Below, in pieces: positions 22,356 to 34,200 of a stretch of 64,000 bases of DNA. The notes under the pieces are model-generated. The model did not search any database. It had not been told where the DNA came from and saw only the letters and a program-made list of their open reading frames with translations. Origin of the DNA: Nyssa sinensis (lineage: Eukaryota > Streptophyta > Magnoliopsida > Cornales > Nyssaceae); assembly GCA_008638375.1 (NCBI GenBank), contig CM018032.1:57975382-58039381 (forward strand), in the 5' to 3' direction. The translations under genes and the position numbers were made by a program. Position 1 is the first letter of the stretch. The number at the start of each line of letters is the position of its first letter.

Positions 22356-23049
22356 TTGGAAGGTCTCCATTTCTTTCCATCTGTGAGAGAAGAAACAAAA
22401 AACACAGTTTTTTTTTAAATAAAAAACTATTTTTTTATCATCGTCTCTCATAAATGGAGTCTCCATTTCTTATGAAATGAAGTATACTATCCCCGCATAT
22501 AAAATGGGTCTCATTTATGATTTTATAGGGATAGACCCACTTAATCTGAGAAGGTGGTACACAAGGTGGAAGCAATTATCCGATAGTCCCTTAGGACTAT
22601 GGTCCTAACAGTCAGATTGAAAGCAACATCTGTAACAATGCACTATATATGCAGATATAATTTATCATTTAACTGTTGGGACCATTGGGATTGGTCTATT
22701 CAATAATTTCTCCACAAGGTGGTGTCTCTAGCATTATTGTTGAGTGAAAGGGTTAGTCTAATGCACGAGTTTCTAGCCACTGTGAAGTTTAGAGATGATT
22801 AGATATATGCCAAAAATTAGTTAAGGTAGCACGGATGAATTTTTTGGTTTTGCAAATCAAATTTCGAACTATAACATGTATTTCAAATGAGAACACCATC
22901 ACAACATCATTTATGACATACGTCTAAATCTAATATGGATAACTACTAAATTCTTTAATACACTTTCTTTTCTTTTTTTTAATATTATGTATGTAACCTT
23001 TCTTTCACAAATGGAGAAATTGTTTTTGTGACATGAAGTTGTGATGATA

Positions 23050-23180
23050 CAATCAAAAATTGCAATGAGCTGATTTTGTTGATAACACAAACAAAAATTG
23101 CAATGAGCTGATTTGCTTGATGATCCATTCAAAAATTGCAATGAGCAGATTTTCTTGATGATCCATTCAAAAGTTGCCTT
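23050..23180. repeat. minisatellite, about 38 bp period, three copies
   Basis: The word CAAAAATTGCAATGAGC recurs at about 23054, 23092 and 23130, followed by a decayed fourth unit. It lies downstream of the KIN2-like gene. Confidence 0.8.
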
Positions 23181-23560
23181 CGGTGTATAGTTTTGATCAA
23201 TACCCTTTTTAATGTGCTCCTCTCAGATCATGAGTCAACACATTCAGATTGTTAATTGTAATAACAGGAAATTGGAAAAACAAAAGCTGCTAGATGAAAT
23301 TATCAAAGAAAGTACATTCTATTCTCCAATTGCATCTCAGAACTCGGAAAATGAATGACTCCAGATGAGAACTCTCTGAGATAGCTCTCTTCTTTGTTCA
23401 AAAAAAGAAAAGAAAAACATAACAAAACAGAACAGAACACCAGCTTTTAAGAGGAGCATCACGCATTTATCCCAAAAAAAAGGAAAAAGAAACAGGAATA
23501 ACAGACTAACAAACAATCAAAAGCGCCAAAATTGAATCATCAAGGGCGGATTTAATTGCT

Positions 23561-24444
23561 TCATTTGTTCATTCCAGTAGCATCCTTGACAGCATCTGCA
23601 GCCCCTTGTGCCTTAGCCTTCACTTGCTGGCCAGTCTGGAAAAACAAAATAAATCCAAATTTGAGTGTATCTGTGTTTTTTTTTTTTTTTTTTTGTGGCT
23701 TATTTTCTTGAATGTTTGAAAATCAAATAACATGGCTCTATATCTATATATTTATAGAGAAAAAAAATGAACCTCCTGCAATGAGTCCCTGGCAGATTGG
23801 GCAGTGTCGCAAGCCTTGTCCATCATATGGCTAGCCTTTTCCTGATATAAACACAGGAACATATCACTATCATCATGTAAACACAAGAAGAATCATAATC
23901 ATGCCAAAAATGGTGATAGACTGTATTTGAGCTATAATATGTAAAATTGTCACCTGTCTGTACAGGTTTAGATACTAGCACTATGAGTATACCGAATTGA
24001 AAAACTATCATCTAGTCTACCGATCAGGACAAGAAAGTCTACCGAGCTGACTATCGCCCAAAGTTACTCTACAGACCTATTTTTGGAAGGTTAGTTCAAT
24101 AAAGAAACTTTCATCAATAAATACATTTTAAATCCAATCTTTCCATTTCTAATCTTCATCGGAATTCACAAGAAATCGACCTATAAATAAAGATTCAAGG
24201 TATGCCCTAACTAATAATGAATTCTCTTTTAGCAATTAATCTATTTTTCTATTCCTTTTCTGACTTAAACATTGAGCAGTGAGCAATCATACTGAAGCCA
24301 ATCCGAAAAGAAATTGTATGTATTCAAGTAACCGGTAACAACAAATGGAAGCAAAATGCATTCAGAGAAGCTTGAATTCACCTGAGCTTGGCCCTTAGCC
24401 TCACCGGCGTGGTAACAGGCATTGATGTTGGATTGGTCATTCAT
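23561..24444 (-). CDS. KIN2-like stress-induced LEA-type small protein
   Basis: Three exons on the - strand: 24382-24444, 23773-23841 and 23561-23635, all with GT-AG borders and phase-0 junctions. The product is 68 aa and starts MNDQSNINACYHAGEAKGQAQ. It continues with EKASHMMDKACDTAQSA and ends with GAADAVKDATGMNK. It is small, hydrophilic and rich in Ala, Lys, Gln and Asp, with no signal peptide or membrane segment. This matches the Arabidopsis KIN1/KIN2 and pollen-coat-like family, whose members are induced by cold, ABA and dehydration and are thought to be intrinsically disordered protectants. A TATA box lies about 100 bases upstream. The gene is head-to-head with proline dehydrogenase. 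Confidence 0.92.
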
Positions 24445-24542
24445 CTTTGGTTTTTCTTTGGAAATCAAACACTTTATGGCAATTGATCAGGTTCAAGAAC
24501 TCAAAACAATTTGGTGATGCAGATCTCATAACCTCAAGGGGG

Positions 24543-24551
24543 TATTTATAG
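24543..24551 (-). promoter_or_regulatory. TATA box of the KIN2-like gene
   Basis: Reads CTATAAATA on the - strand, about 100 bases upstream of the ATG at 24444. This is a sensible spacing for a leader of roughly 70 bases. Confidence 0.7.
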
Positions 24552-25658
24552 TTTTTGAAACAAAGCCCATTGCTAGATGCAGAATGTGTTTTAGATATGT
24601 GTCACTCTGTGCTTGAAGATGGAGGCATTTTGGCAGTTTGACCAGGGCTTTTGTGGCTCAATTCAAGGTTGGTTAGAAATTATTGGGTTTTGACTGATTC
24701 TGTTAACTTGATTAGAGATTAGCCATGGTTAACCACCAATAAGTTACCAATTTGATAAATTACTTCAGATTTTTTTAAGGTTTCCCAATGGATAAGCATT
24801 TTCCAGATATGGGTACTGTTTGGTAGAGCTTTTGCATTACTATTTTTGGCATTTGGTTTAGTTTTCTTTGAGATGATTAAAGATGAGAATCAAACCTTTA
24901 ATTTCAAATTCACTCGAGGTGTCATGTCAATATTTTAAGGAATGATGATTCCAAAGGTTATGTACTGGGGACAAAAGTATATATACCATTATGGATATAT
25001 AAAAGAGAGAATTTCTCAATTATAATAAAATTTTAGTAGAATTTTTTTTTTCAAAAGTTTTGGAAGGGCGGTAACCGCCCCTCCCCCTCCCTCTCCCCCA
25101 CCAACCAAGGACAGCCACTAACTTTAACTCTAACATCCTAACACCGACACATTTAATGAGTTCAATAACACGTACATTAGAGAAGAATTCATGTGCTAAC
25201 TAACATGCCTCAACATAAAAAGTTTTTCTAACGTGTACAATAGAAATGCTCTAACCCGACAGGATAAACTTTTTCTTATATGAATACGTGTTTTAATCAC
25301 AATCTACCACATATGTTATGCATATGTGTTTTTTAAATTTTATTTAGTTTTAAAGTTTTTTATTTATTTTTTAAATATAATTGTATCCTTAATACATCAT
25401 TAGCTAAAGAGTGTCATGGCTCGTTCATGAATCTTTCACTCTAGTTCATTTTTATACTAAATTTAATGTATATTTAATTAAAATAATAATTATTTAATAA
25501 GATATATTAAATAAAAAATTTATATTAATTATAAAATAATTAAATATTAATTGTTTTTTTGGATTTTGAGCCTATTGACAGCTACGTTGTGCAGTGAACT
25601 CACATATTTCTTTTATTCCTTGGACCAATGAAAACGGATAAGTGTCCACGAATCAGAA

Positions 25659-25664
25659 ACTCAT
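25659..25664 (+). promoter_or_regulatory. ACTCAT element (proline/hypo-osmolarity response, candidate)
   Basis: ACTCAT lies about 240 bases upstream of the ProDH ATG and 150 upstream of its TATA box. In Arabidopsis the same hexamer in the ProDH1 promoter is bound by group-S bZIP factors and mediates induction by proline and rehydration. A six-base word alone is weak evidence; the position and gene identity make it credible. A TTGACC W-box-like word follows at 25669. Confidence 0.5.
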
Positions 25665-25809
25665 TGGGTTGACCGTTCAAAAAATTTTGAAAAGTCAATA
25701 ATTTGATTGGTGACAATAATCGATAGTAATTGGACAACGATGTACTTGGTAATAGCCGAAATTATCCTCTACCGGTAAAATCCCTGAAATCACAGCCAGT
25801 AAAATGGCC

Positions 25810-25820
25810 TATAATATAAA
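25810..25820 (+). promoter_or_regulatory. TATA box of ProDH
   Basis: TATAATATAAA lies 77 bases upstream of the ATG at 25897, giving a short leader of roughly 45 bases. Confidence 0.65.
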
Positions 25821-25896
25821 CCCATCCCCAAAGACTTGGTAAAAGCAGAAACATTAACGGACACCACCGCCACCGCCATTGCCACTGCCACCGTTG

Positions 25897-28564
25897 ATGG
25901 CCACCCGTGTTGGCTCTCCCAAGCTCCTCAAAAACCTCCGGTATTTTATCAGACCTCTGAACTCTGCTCCGTCTTCCATTGAAGTTTCGCCAATAACTTT
26001 CACCGAAAAACCCGATCCGACCGTTACCAAACCATCCACGACCACCAACTCATCAGCTCTCAATCTCGATAATGCCAAGGAGCTCTTCTCGTCGGTAACG
26101 ACCACGAAGTTGCTGCGATCCACGGTCACCCTTCACATGGCGGCCATTGAACCGATGATTGATCTGGGCATATGGGTGATGAATTCAAGGATGATTGAAT
26201 TGGCTGTCCTGCGTGAGATAATATTTGGGACTGTAAGGCATTCGTTTTTCGAACATTTCTGTGCCGGTGAGAGTCCGGAGGAGGCATGTCGGACTGTTCT
26301 AAAGCTTTGGAACGCCGGTTTGAGAGGGATGCTTGATTATGGGTCGGAGCACGCCGCCGATAACGAGTCGTGTGATCGGAATTTGGAGGGGTTTCTTCAG
26401 ACTGTTGCATCAACCAAGTCTCTTCCACAATCTTCTGTAAGCTCAACTTGAAAAAGAAAGAAACAAACTTTCATTTCTCAACTTTATAATCTTCCTTTTT
26501 CCCATTTTAATCCAACTTTTTAACTATTTTTTAATTATTTTTTTTCTATTTTTATAACTTCTTGTTCTAAATGGTTTTTGTTTTTTGTATTGTTGAAAAT
26601 GAAAACCATGGAAATTTTGAAAATAAATGTATTTTCAGATTGTTTTTATTTTCTAAACACCATGTCAAGTGCATTTTTTATTAGTATTTTTACTTCTGTT
26701 TTAAAAAACAAATTTTGAAAACATTGCCAAAAACAAATTTTGAAGACATTTCCAAATGATTGCTTGATTGGACAATTGCATCTTGTAACATGGTTTAAAA
26801 TTCATCATGAGAAGACTGTGTTTAATTCAACTTATTGATGATATTTAATGACTTTTTCAAATTTAAAAAGTAATTTGTTGGGTTCATCATGAGAAGACTG
26901 TGTTTAATTCAACTTATTGATGATATTTAATGACTTTTTCAAATTTAAAAAGTAATTTGTTGGGTATTTCATATTTAGGTTGATGAGTATATTGCACTTA
27001 GTAAATTTTTACTTCATTCAAAAATCTTTTTAAAAAGTAAATTTTTACTTAATTCAAAAATCTTTTTAAAAGCAACTCCAATAAATGTTTCTTAAAAGAT
27101 AGTCTAATGATATTTATTAACATTTATTTAAGTATTTATTAAATATTAAATAATTTAATTTAAAGAATATTTTTCTATAATTACTTAATTTAAATCATAT
27201 TTTTTCTCATCTGACTTAATATATATCAACACATTCTACAAAATTATGTAAACACTTTTAGAATTTTGTTTATATAATTTTCCATTACAATATCTTTCAC
27301 TTTTTTAAAAAACTTCAAATTTTTAAGCAACAGGTCAGCTCTGTCATAGCGAAGATCACTGCAATTTGCCCCTTTGATCTGCTGAAGAGGGTAAGCGATC
27401 TATTGAGATGGGAATACAAGAACAATTCATTTCATCTTCCATGGAAGCTCAATACCCTTCCAGTTTTCTCCAATGCCAGCCCTTTTTATCACACACTTGA
27501 AAAGCCAGAGCCATTAACGCCAAAAGAAGAGCAAGATCTCCATTTGGGCCACCAAAGACTGGTAAAACTTTGCCGGAAATGCCTGGAAGCCAATGTCCCT
27601 TTAACCATTGATGCAGAGGACTCATCAGTTCAACCTGCCATTGACTTACTTCACATACTCTGCTGCAATCATGTACAATAAAGAAGATAACCCAATTGTT
27701 TTTGGGACAATTCAAGCTTATTTGAAAGATGCAAAAGATAGATTGTTGAGAACTACAAAAGTTGCAGAGGAAATGGGAGTGTCATTGGGGGTTAAATTGG
27801 TCAGGGGAGCTTATATGTCAAGCGAAAGACAACTTGCTGCTTCTCTGGGTTTCGAGTCTCCTATTCATAATACCATTCAGGATACGCATGACTGCTATAA
27901 TGACTGTGCTTCTTTCATGCTTGAGAAGATCTCTAATGGCTCTGGCGCAGTAGTTCTTGCAACCCATAATATTGAATCAGGTAAAAGGATTCTACTATAT
28001 ATGTATAATGTGTATATTTATTAAAACTCGATATGAGTTCGGACGAGATAGAAAATGCTTTTTTTTAAACAGGAAGGGGCCTGCTCTGAATCCACCGTCC
28101 CCTTGTCATCCCTAATATGATTTAACATGTAAGGTGTTGATGGTGATGGTGATTTCAGGGAAACTAGCAGCTGCTAAAGCAAGAGACTTGGGAATTGGAA
28201 AGGAAAACCAGAAGCTCCAATTTGCTCAACTGTATGGAATGGCAGAAGTGCTTTCTTTTGGTTTGAGAAATGCTGGTTTTCAAGTCAGTAAATACATGCC
28301 ATTTGGACCTCTAGAGCAAGTTATGCCTTATCTTCTTAGGAGAGCTGAAGAGAACAGAGGGCTTTTATCTACCTCAACCCTCGACAGACAACTCATGAGG
28401 TAACACTAGTTTTGAAAAAAGGCCTAACAAAAGTCTTTTATATGGCAATTGATTAATTTGGTTTTTGATGTGTTATTTCCTACTCTTTTGTATGCAGGAA
28501 GGAGTTGGAAAGGAGACTAAAAGCTGCAATTCTCCAAGGCAAATTAACTTGGAGCAGTGATTAA
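25897..28564 (+). CDS. ProDH: proline dehydrogenase, mitochondrial (one-base frame break in exon 2)
   Basis: FAD enzyme of the mitochondrial inner membrane that oxidises proline to pyrroline-5-carboxylate. Exons are 25897-26436, 27334-27980, 28159-28399 and 28498-28564. The start MATRVGSPKLL begins a basic targeting peptide. Family signatures follow: KELFSS..T..LLRSTVTLH, DAEDSSVQPAID, KLVRGAYMSSE, DTHDCYNDC, GAVVLATHNIESG, and the barrel end YMPFGPLEQVMPYLLRRAEENRG. After QPAID the frame shifts: one extra T at 27646/27647 makes exon 2 read into a stop at 27679, while the next frame continues the conserved YFTYSAAIMYN segment. Total exon length is 1495 bases, one more than a multiple of three. 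Without the extra base the protein would be 497 aa, normal for the family. It is either a sequencing indel or a recent pseudogene. Confidence 0.93.
26801..26964. repeat. perfect-looking tandem duplication, period 82 bp, in ProDH intron 1
   Basis: The copies at 26801-26882 and 26883-26964 begin TTCATCATGAGAAGACTGTG and appear identical. This indicates a very recent duplication or an assembly artefact. Confidence 0.92.
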
Positions 28565-28787
28565 GCTTCATGTTACTTGAAATTGTACATAAATAAGCAT
28601 ATTAATATATGTTCTTTTCAGAGATTTTTGGATTCTTGCTTTTAGTCTTATTAGATCACAAATTCTATGGAAATGCTCCTTGAATGAGTTATTCACACAA
28701 AAATTACATTGATGATCCACTTGTTGATCAAGAAATTAACACATTTCTGTCAAGAAAACTTGTATCTCTTGTTTCCAGTTCAACAAA

Positions 28788-28830
<43 letters not shown>

Positions 28831-30299
28831 TATAGATATAGAAAAACACAAACATGCATGCACACACGTTTATGTAAGGGCTTAGATTTTAAAGAGCAAT
28901 CTTCCGCTTACTAAAATCATATTTCAATTTTTTTTATTCTCAAATGATGTGAAATTATATTATAATAATATTTATTTTAAATTATATAATTAATGTAATT
29001 TTGACACATTAATATCATTTTATTTAGGATAGAAAATTTGAAAGTGTATTATTATTATTCTAGAAAAATGCTATGTTTTTTAAATTTTTATTTCAAATTT
29101 TACATCTAGACGATGTGCCATTATAATATTGATAGTGCATTAAATCATATAATTAATGTATCACAGTAATACACTGACACATCACCGTCACATTGTTTAA
29201 GATAAATTATTGAGATGTGTAGCATTGCATAAATAGGTTGACACGTTTAACACAATTAATAAACAAGTCATATTCGAATTAGTCATTTTAATCTGTTTAA
29301 CACGATTTAACATGTTTAATTAAAAAATTATGTATTAATCTAATTTGTCTCACATCAAAAAACTGATAAAAAGTTGAGACATTTTTACCGATAAAAGAGG
29401 GTTTAATTTCATTTTGTAATTTTGTTTAACGTCTACGATTTATCAAACTCGGTGATTATTCTACACTTGTAAACAGACAAGTAAAATATGATTAATTAAT
29501 ACTGTTGAGTTAGAATTGATACATATTTTTAAATATGTATATCTTGACACAACACACTTAACACAAATTGACACTCGTAGTATAGTCGAACCTCAGTCAA
29601 ATGTGATGACTCTTCCTCACAAACACTACAACCTTTTAAATTGAGTAAATTATATTGACATTTCCTGAAGTTAAGTAATATTACACGTGATTTTTTTGTA
29701 ATTTAAAAAATTATACTGAATTTTCTTGAGATTTGTGTATGATTTCCTTCCATTGGTCAAACCGTTAGTTGACTTTAAGAAAAATAAATAACATCTACTT
29801 AATTAGGTTATATTATTACTAAAATGAAATTGTAAAATATTACGTCTTAGAAATACATCTACATATAACATCTACTGAAAAGTCAGAGTAATTTTTTAAA
29901 ATATAGAAAATTTATATAATATACTAATATTACCTAATTTCAAGAAGATCAATGTAACTTTTTTTATATTTATTTTATCATATTTCTATAAAAATTAAGA
30001 AAAAATATTGAAAAATTCTTAAAATAATTTTTTTCAACTCAAAAAAATTCGTGATAAATTTTTTTAATTTAAAAGATTCAAACGAAAAAATTTTATTACA
30101 AAAAAAATCAACCAAATATTATTAATTAAATTTAAAATAATTTTTAAAATATATTTAAAACAAATTAATTAAATTATAAAAAATATTATTAATTAAACTA
30201 AAATAACCAACGTAATAAAAATTAATACAATCCAAAACCGACGTTCATTGGGGTCAAGTCAAGTGCTAAACGAAAGCGTGTATGAGGTTCGAAATGTAA
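28565..30299. other. AT-rich intergenic region
   Basis: Holds the ProDH 3' UTR, a compound (TA)n(CA)n microsatellite at about 28793-28830, then AT-rich sequence. Fragments such as TTATTTTAAATTATATAAT occur repeatedly. No gene is seen. GC rises from about 30240, where the promoter and leader of the TBC gene begin. Confidence 0.6.
28793..28830. repeat. TA/CA compound microsatellite
   Basis: (TA)n followed by (CA)n and TATAGATATAG, just downstream of ProDH. Confidence 0.85.
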
Positions 30300-31249
30300 C
30301 GCTGTCGTTTTGTTTCTCCATTTCTCAGAAGATCAGCATCGCAGAAGAAAAACACGCGTGATAAATCGAGAAAGATCAAAACCCCGCTATCACTCCCGGA
30401 CTCGAGAGATCTTCAGAACCCCCAGGTCGGTTTCTCTTGTCCCTTCCTCATCTTTTCATCTCCAGCTATGATCTGTTTCCTTTTTCTCTCTCTCCAGAAT
30501 TTCTCTAGAATTTAAATGATCCGACATCATCTTTGAAACGTTAATGAATTATTTTCTAATTCTATTCTATTTTTCGAGAGATTGTAAGGGTTTTTCACCA
30601 CCATTTCCATCTCTCTGTACTTTTCGATATTGATGGTTTAAATTTTCATTGTTAAGATTTTCTTTTCTGGATTCTTTTCCGGGCATTTGGAGTGTAGCGA
30701 AATATTTTGACCCCGCCTACTACAATCGCATTATTGGGTGTTAAATTATTGGGTAAATAAGTTACATAGTAATTTTTGTATAAAAATTATGTGTATTGTC
30801 TTCTAGTAGCGGAGACGAAACCTATTCCTTCAAAAGACGTTGTAGTTTTCTCCTTTTTTGTTTCTATTTTATTGTATTTTACTTCCATTGTTGTCCATAT
30901 AATTTGTGGGTTTACTATTATTATTATTATTATTCATAGCGGCTATGGTCTTGCCTTGTTTTCAGTAGAGCTGTCACCGATGCTTATGTCTCAATTCTGT
31001 TTGAGACACCAATGTAGTTTGATACTTTCATCAGTTGATTAATACTCCTTTTTGCTCGTTGCTTTTGAAATTGTGTGGGTCTATGTTCGTTGTTGCAACA
31101 ATTGATAAATGCTATTATTTATTTTCCTTTACTGCTTTCAGATTTTGTGTGCTTTGCGTGTTAGAAATTGGCCAACGGGCGTCCATGTTATGGAAAACAG
31201 TGGGGTGCCTTTGGCCTTTGGGGTGCAGGAGCTTGTCTGAGGTAGAGGA
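30300..31249 (+). other. 5' leader of the TBC gene with a leader intron (inferred)
   Basis: A CT-rich, GC-elevated stretch at about 30300-30425 looks like a non-coding first exon, with a donor at 30426 (CCCAG/GTCGG). A plausible acceptor ends at 31141 (CTGCTTTCAG). A second acceptor-like CAG at 31229 is possible. With the first acceptor, an ATG at 31185 opens an upstream frame that overlaps the main start out of frame. With the second, that frame is spliced out. Confidence 0.5.
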
Positions 31250-34200
31250 ATGGAAAAGAAAAGAATAGATGACTATGATCCGGGACCAGTTCCGCCTCTG
31301 AGAGTTGACAGATTTGGGTTCGTAAAGCAGGAGCTAAGCAACTCCCCTGAAGGTTTAGCCAAAAGCAGATCGGCGTTTGAGTTTGAGAGGTATGCCAATT
31401 GTTTTCCCCATCCTGTCAAATCATTTTGTATGCTGTCAACATAATGTGATACTTTGCTTCTTTTATAATAACATTTCATAATTGTTGTTTATGATATTTT
31501 GCATTTGTGCTGAACTTGTGAGTTCAACTAGTTGTTAACATAGGAGAGTGGTCATATTGTTATGACTCTTAACGATAACATTCTTAATGTTTTCCAAATG
31601 ATAGGCAAACCTTTTGCTACCAGGCTTTTTCAGTATGTCTCTTGCACCAATTCTAGTTATGAAATGGAATTTTGGAGGGTGTTTTGTTATCTCCATTAGA
31701 GTGGAAGTACGGGTGCCACAGTGTTTCAGCATACTATTTCAAATCTATTGCTATCAAATAATTTTTTTAATTGAACATATATATATATATATATATTCAT
31801 TCACACTTTTGTTGATATTTTTAAAGAAAAGTGACAAATTATCACCTAGAAGATCTTCTTTTGTTTTGGCAACTGTTTCTTCCAAAAGGAAACCCAACCC
31901 ATCAATGCGTTGAAGCAAGAGAAAATGAAGGAAAATTTTTTGTAGAAAAATAAAAAAAAATGGAAAGAATGAGAAACCAATTGAATATGAAGCTAAACAA
32001 ATCAACAACAAAACAACATGAAGAAACCTTATAATCACATTTTTATCAACTTATAAAGAGGAGGATGTGTGTGTCTCCAGTTATAAGGCAGGCAGCATAT
32101 TAGAAAACATAAACCCAAATCTTAACACAGATTATTGATCTGAAAAATTAAGTAAACTATGGTTTAAGAAAAGAAAACCAGTGAGGTAAATATCAACAGG
32201 TCTTTTGTAGATCTCAACGAATCATTGGGCCTAAAGCTAAAGGGGCTTCCTTTCACTTATTTTCCTATATACTTATGAGCAAGCTATAAAAGGTCCTTAA
32301 AATTTGTTTGAATTTACAAAGAATCCTGATAACCATGTTTTTGGCACACGGTCCCGAATTAAAACTTTTGGACCGAAACATGATGAGAAGGCTGAAACAG
32401 TCCAGAATGGACCTGAAAGTTCACACGATATAAGGGTCTTGTGACTACTGGAATTTCCATGGAGTAAACTCTAGCTGAATCAAGACCTTTTCTAGTTTTG
32501 GAAAATCTCTGATTCTGCTTTATATTAATTGTTGGCATTCTCGAAGACTTAGTTCTGTAGTATCTTTTATAACCTAAAGTTATAGCTTCATGGAATGTTT
32601 ATGTATTCATGTGTACATACACAAATACCTAGATCTCTAGTGGTTTTTATTTTTGCAGAAGTGTATGGTTACAATTCATTTTTTAGACTGGATGGATTAC
32701 AGTTGTGTATATGCTTTTGTGGTTTGTGCTGATTAAATCAGTGTGACACTTTTTCAGGGACGAAAGAAGGATTAGAAAATGGAGAAAAATGATTGGGGCT
32801 GGAGGCAGTGATTGGAAGCATTATGTTAGGAGGAAACCTCATGTTGTTAAACGACGTATAAGGAAAGGAATTCCTGATTGTCTGAGGGGTCTTGTTTGGC
32901 AGTTGATTTCAGGAAGTCGGGATCTCTTGCTGATGAACCCTGGAGTTTATGAGGTAATCCTTTTGCTTTCTCTTATGTCAAATTTCATCTTTCTTATATA
33001 GTTATATGTCGTTGGTGTTACTTAATTAGTATCTCAGGACTCTCATCTCTTATAAAATGAGATGAAAGTGAAACAAACAGATGCATACTTGATCAGTAAT
33101 GGGAAGTAACTGCAGTAAGTTGACATGACCTTCCCCCATCTGCCTTCCCTTATTCTCATGATGTGATTAGTGTGGTATGCAAAACTTGTTTCCGCTGTTT
33201 CTCATTGAATATAGGGATCCTTTGAGCACATTCATTATTAGAATTTCTTTCTTTTTTTTTTTTTTTTTCTTCTTTTAATCCAGCAATAGTGTAGAATCAG
33301 AGTGTTTCTTTTTTAGAAGGTACTAAAGTTCACTCATGCTTAGTTATCCTGAAACTTTGGTTTCAAATCAAGGAACCTTACTAATGCATCCCCCATTTTC
33401 AGTTGAAGTGGGTATTGAGTGAACTTGTGCAACATTGGCCTCTAGAGAAATTACTCGGGGATGAGTCTTGTTGTGTGTATTTAGATATCATTGGTGTGTT
33501 TTTGGCAGTCTGATAATAATTAACATTCAATTGTGGACCTATCAAGTTTTGGACATGGAGTGCTCATTACATCAGTAGTTGTCTAATGAGTTGTTCTTTA
33601 TTTTATTTTATATTTTATTTATTTGTTGGTGGTTTTGGGGGGGGGGGGGGGGTGTTTTGTGCATAAAATCTGGAAAGATTCCTATTTTTCCTTTAGTTCT
33701 TGAGTAATGAAGTTGGTTGGGTTGTGAGCTAGCACATATAGGGTGGGATGTGGGTTGAATTGCATGAACCTGATACTCTTCCTATGTTTATAAGGGTTAT
33801 TTTCACATGTTCATTTTGTATTGTCATTATCATTGTACTTATGAAACTGTTTGCTTGCTGCAGCAACTAGTAATATATGAGACATCGGCTTCAGAACTGG
33901 ATATAATTCGGGATATATCTCGTACCTTCCCTTCACATGTTTTCTTCCAGCAGAGACATGGACCTGGTCAGAGGTCCCTCTACAATGTGTTGAAGGCGTA
34001 CTCTGTGTATGACAGAGATGTTGGCTATGTTCAGGTTTATATCTAATATATCCCATCACAATTCTATTTGCTCTTTGTAGGGTACTGAATAAGGTTGGAA
34101 TTATTTTAACTACAGGGCATGGGATTTGTAGCTGGTCTATTGCTTCTCTATATGAGTGAAGAAGATGCATTTTGGTTGTTGGTTGCATTACTGAAAGGAG

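Larger units (their letters stand above)
20824..23560. other. intergenic region between SDR and KIN2-like genes
   Basis: Contains the 3' UTR of the SDR gene, then AT-rich sequence with an AT microsatellite (22320-22351) and a short minisatellite at 23040-23180. I see no gene. Open frames here have no recognisable motifs. Confidence 0.6.
24552..25896. promoter_or_regulatory. divergent intergenic region between KIN2-like and ProDH genes
   Basis: About 1.3 kb serves as upstream region for both genes. It is AT-rich in the middle (25300-25560), with a C-rich patch at 25078-25110 that follows a 7-bp inverted repeat (GGGCGGT/ACCGCCC, 25066-25080). No gene is visible inside it. Confidence 0.6.

Noticed and set aside
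25066..25080. Short GC-rich inverted repeat (GGGCGGT/ACCGCCC)
   Set aside because: Only 7-bp arms followed by a C-rich run and no U-tract context in a plant genome; could be chance or a transposon scar, not a terminator.
26126..26446. 106-codon open frame on the - strand
   Set aside because: It lies antisense within ProDH exon 1 and has no recognisable motif; the + strand is clearly the coding one.
27449..27715. 88-codon open frame on the - strand
   Set aside because: Antisense shadow of ProDH exon 2.
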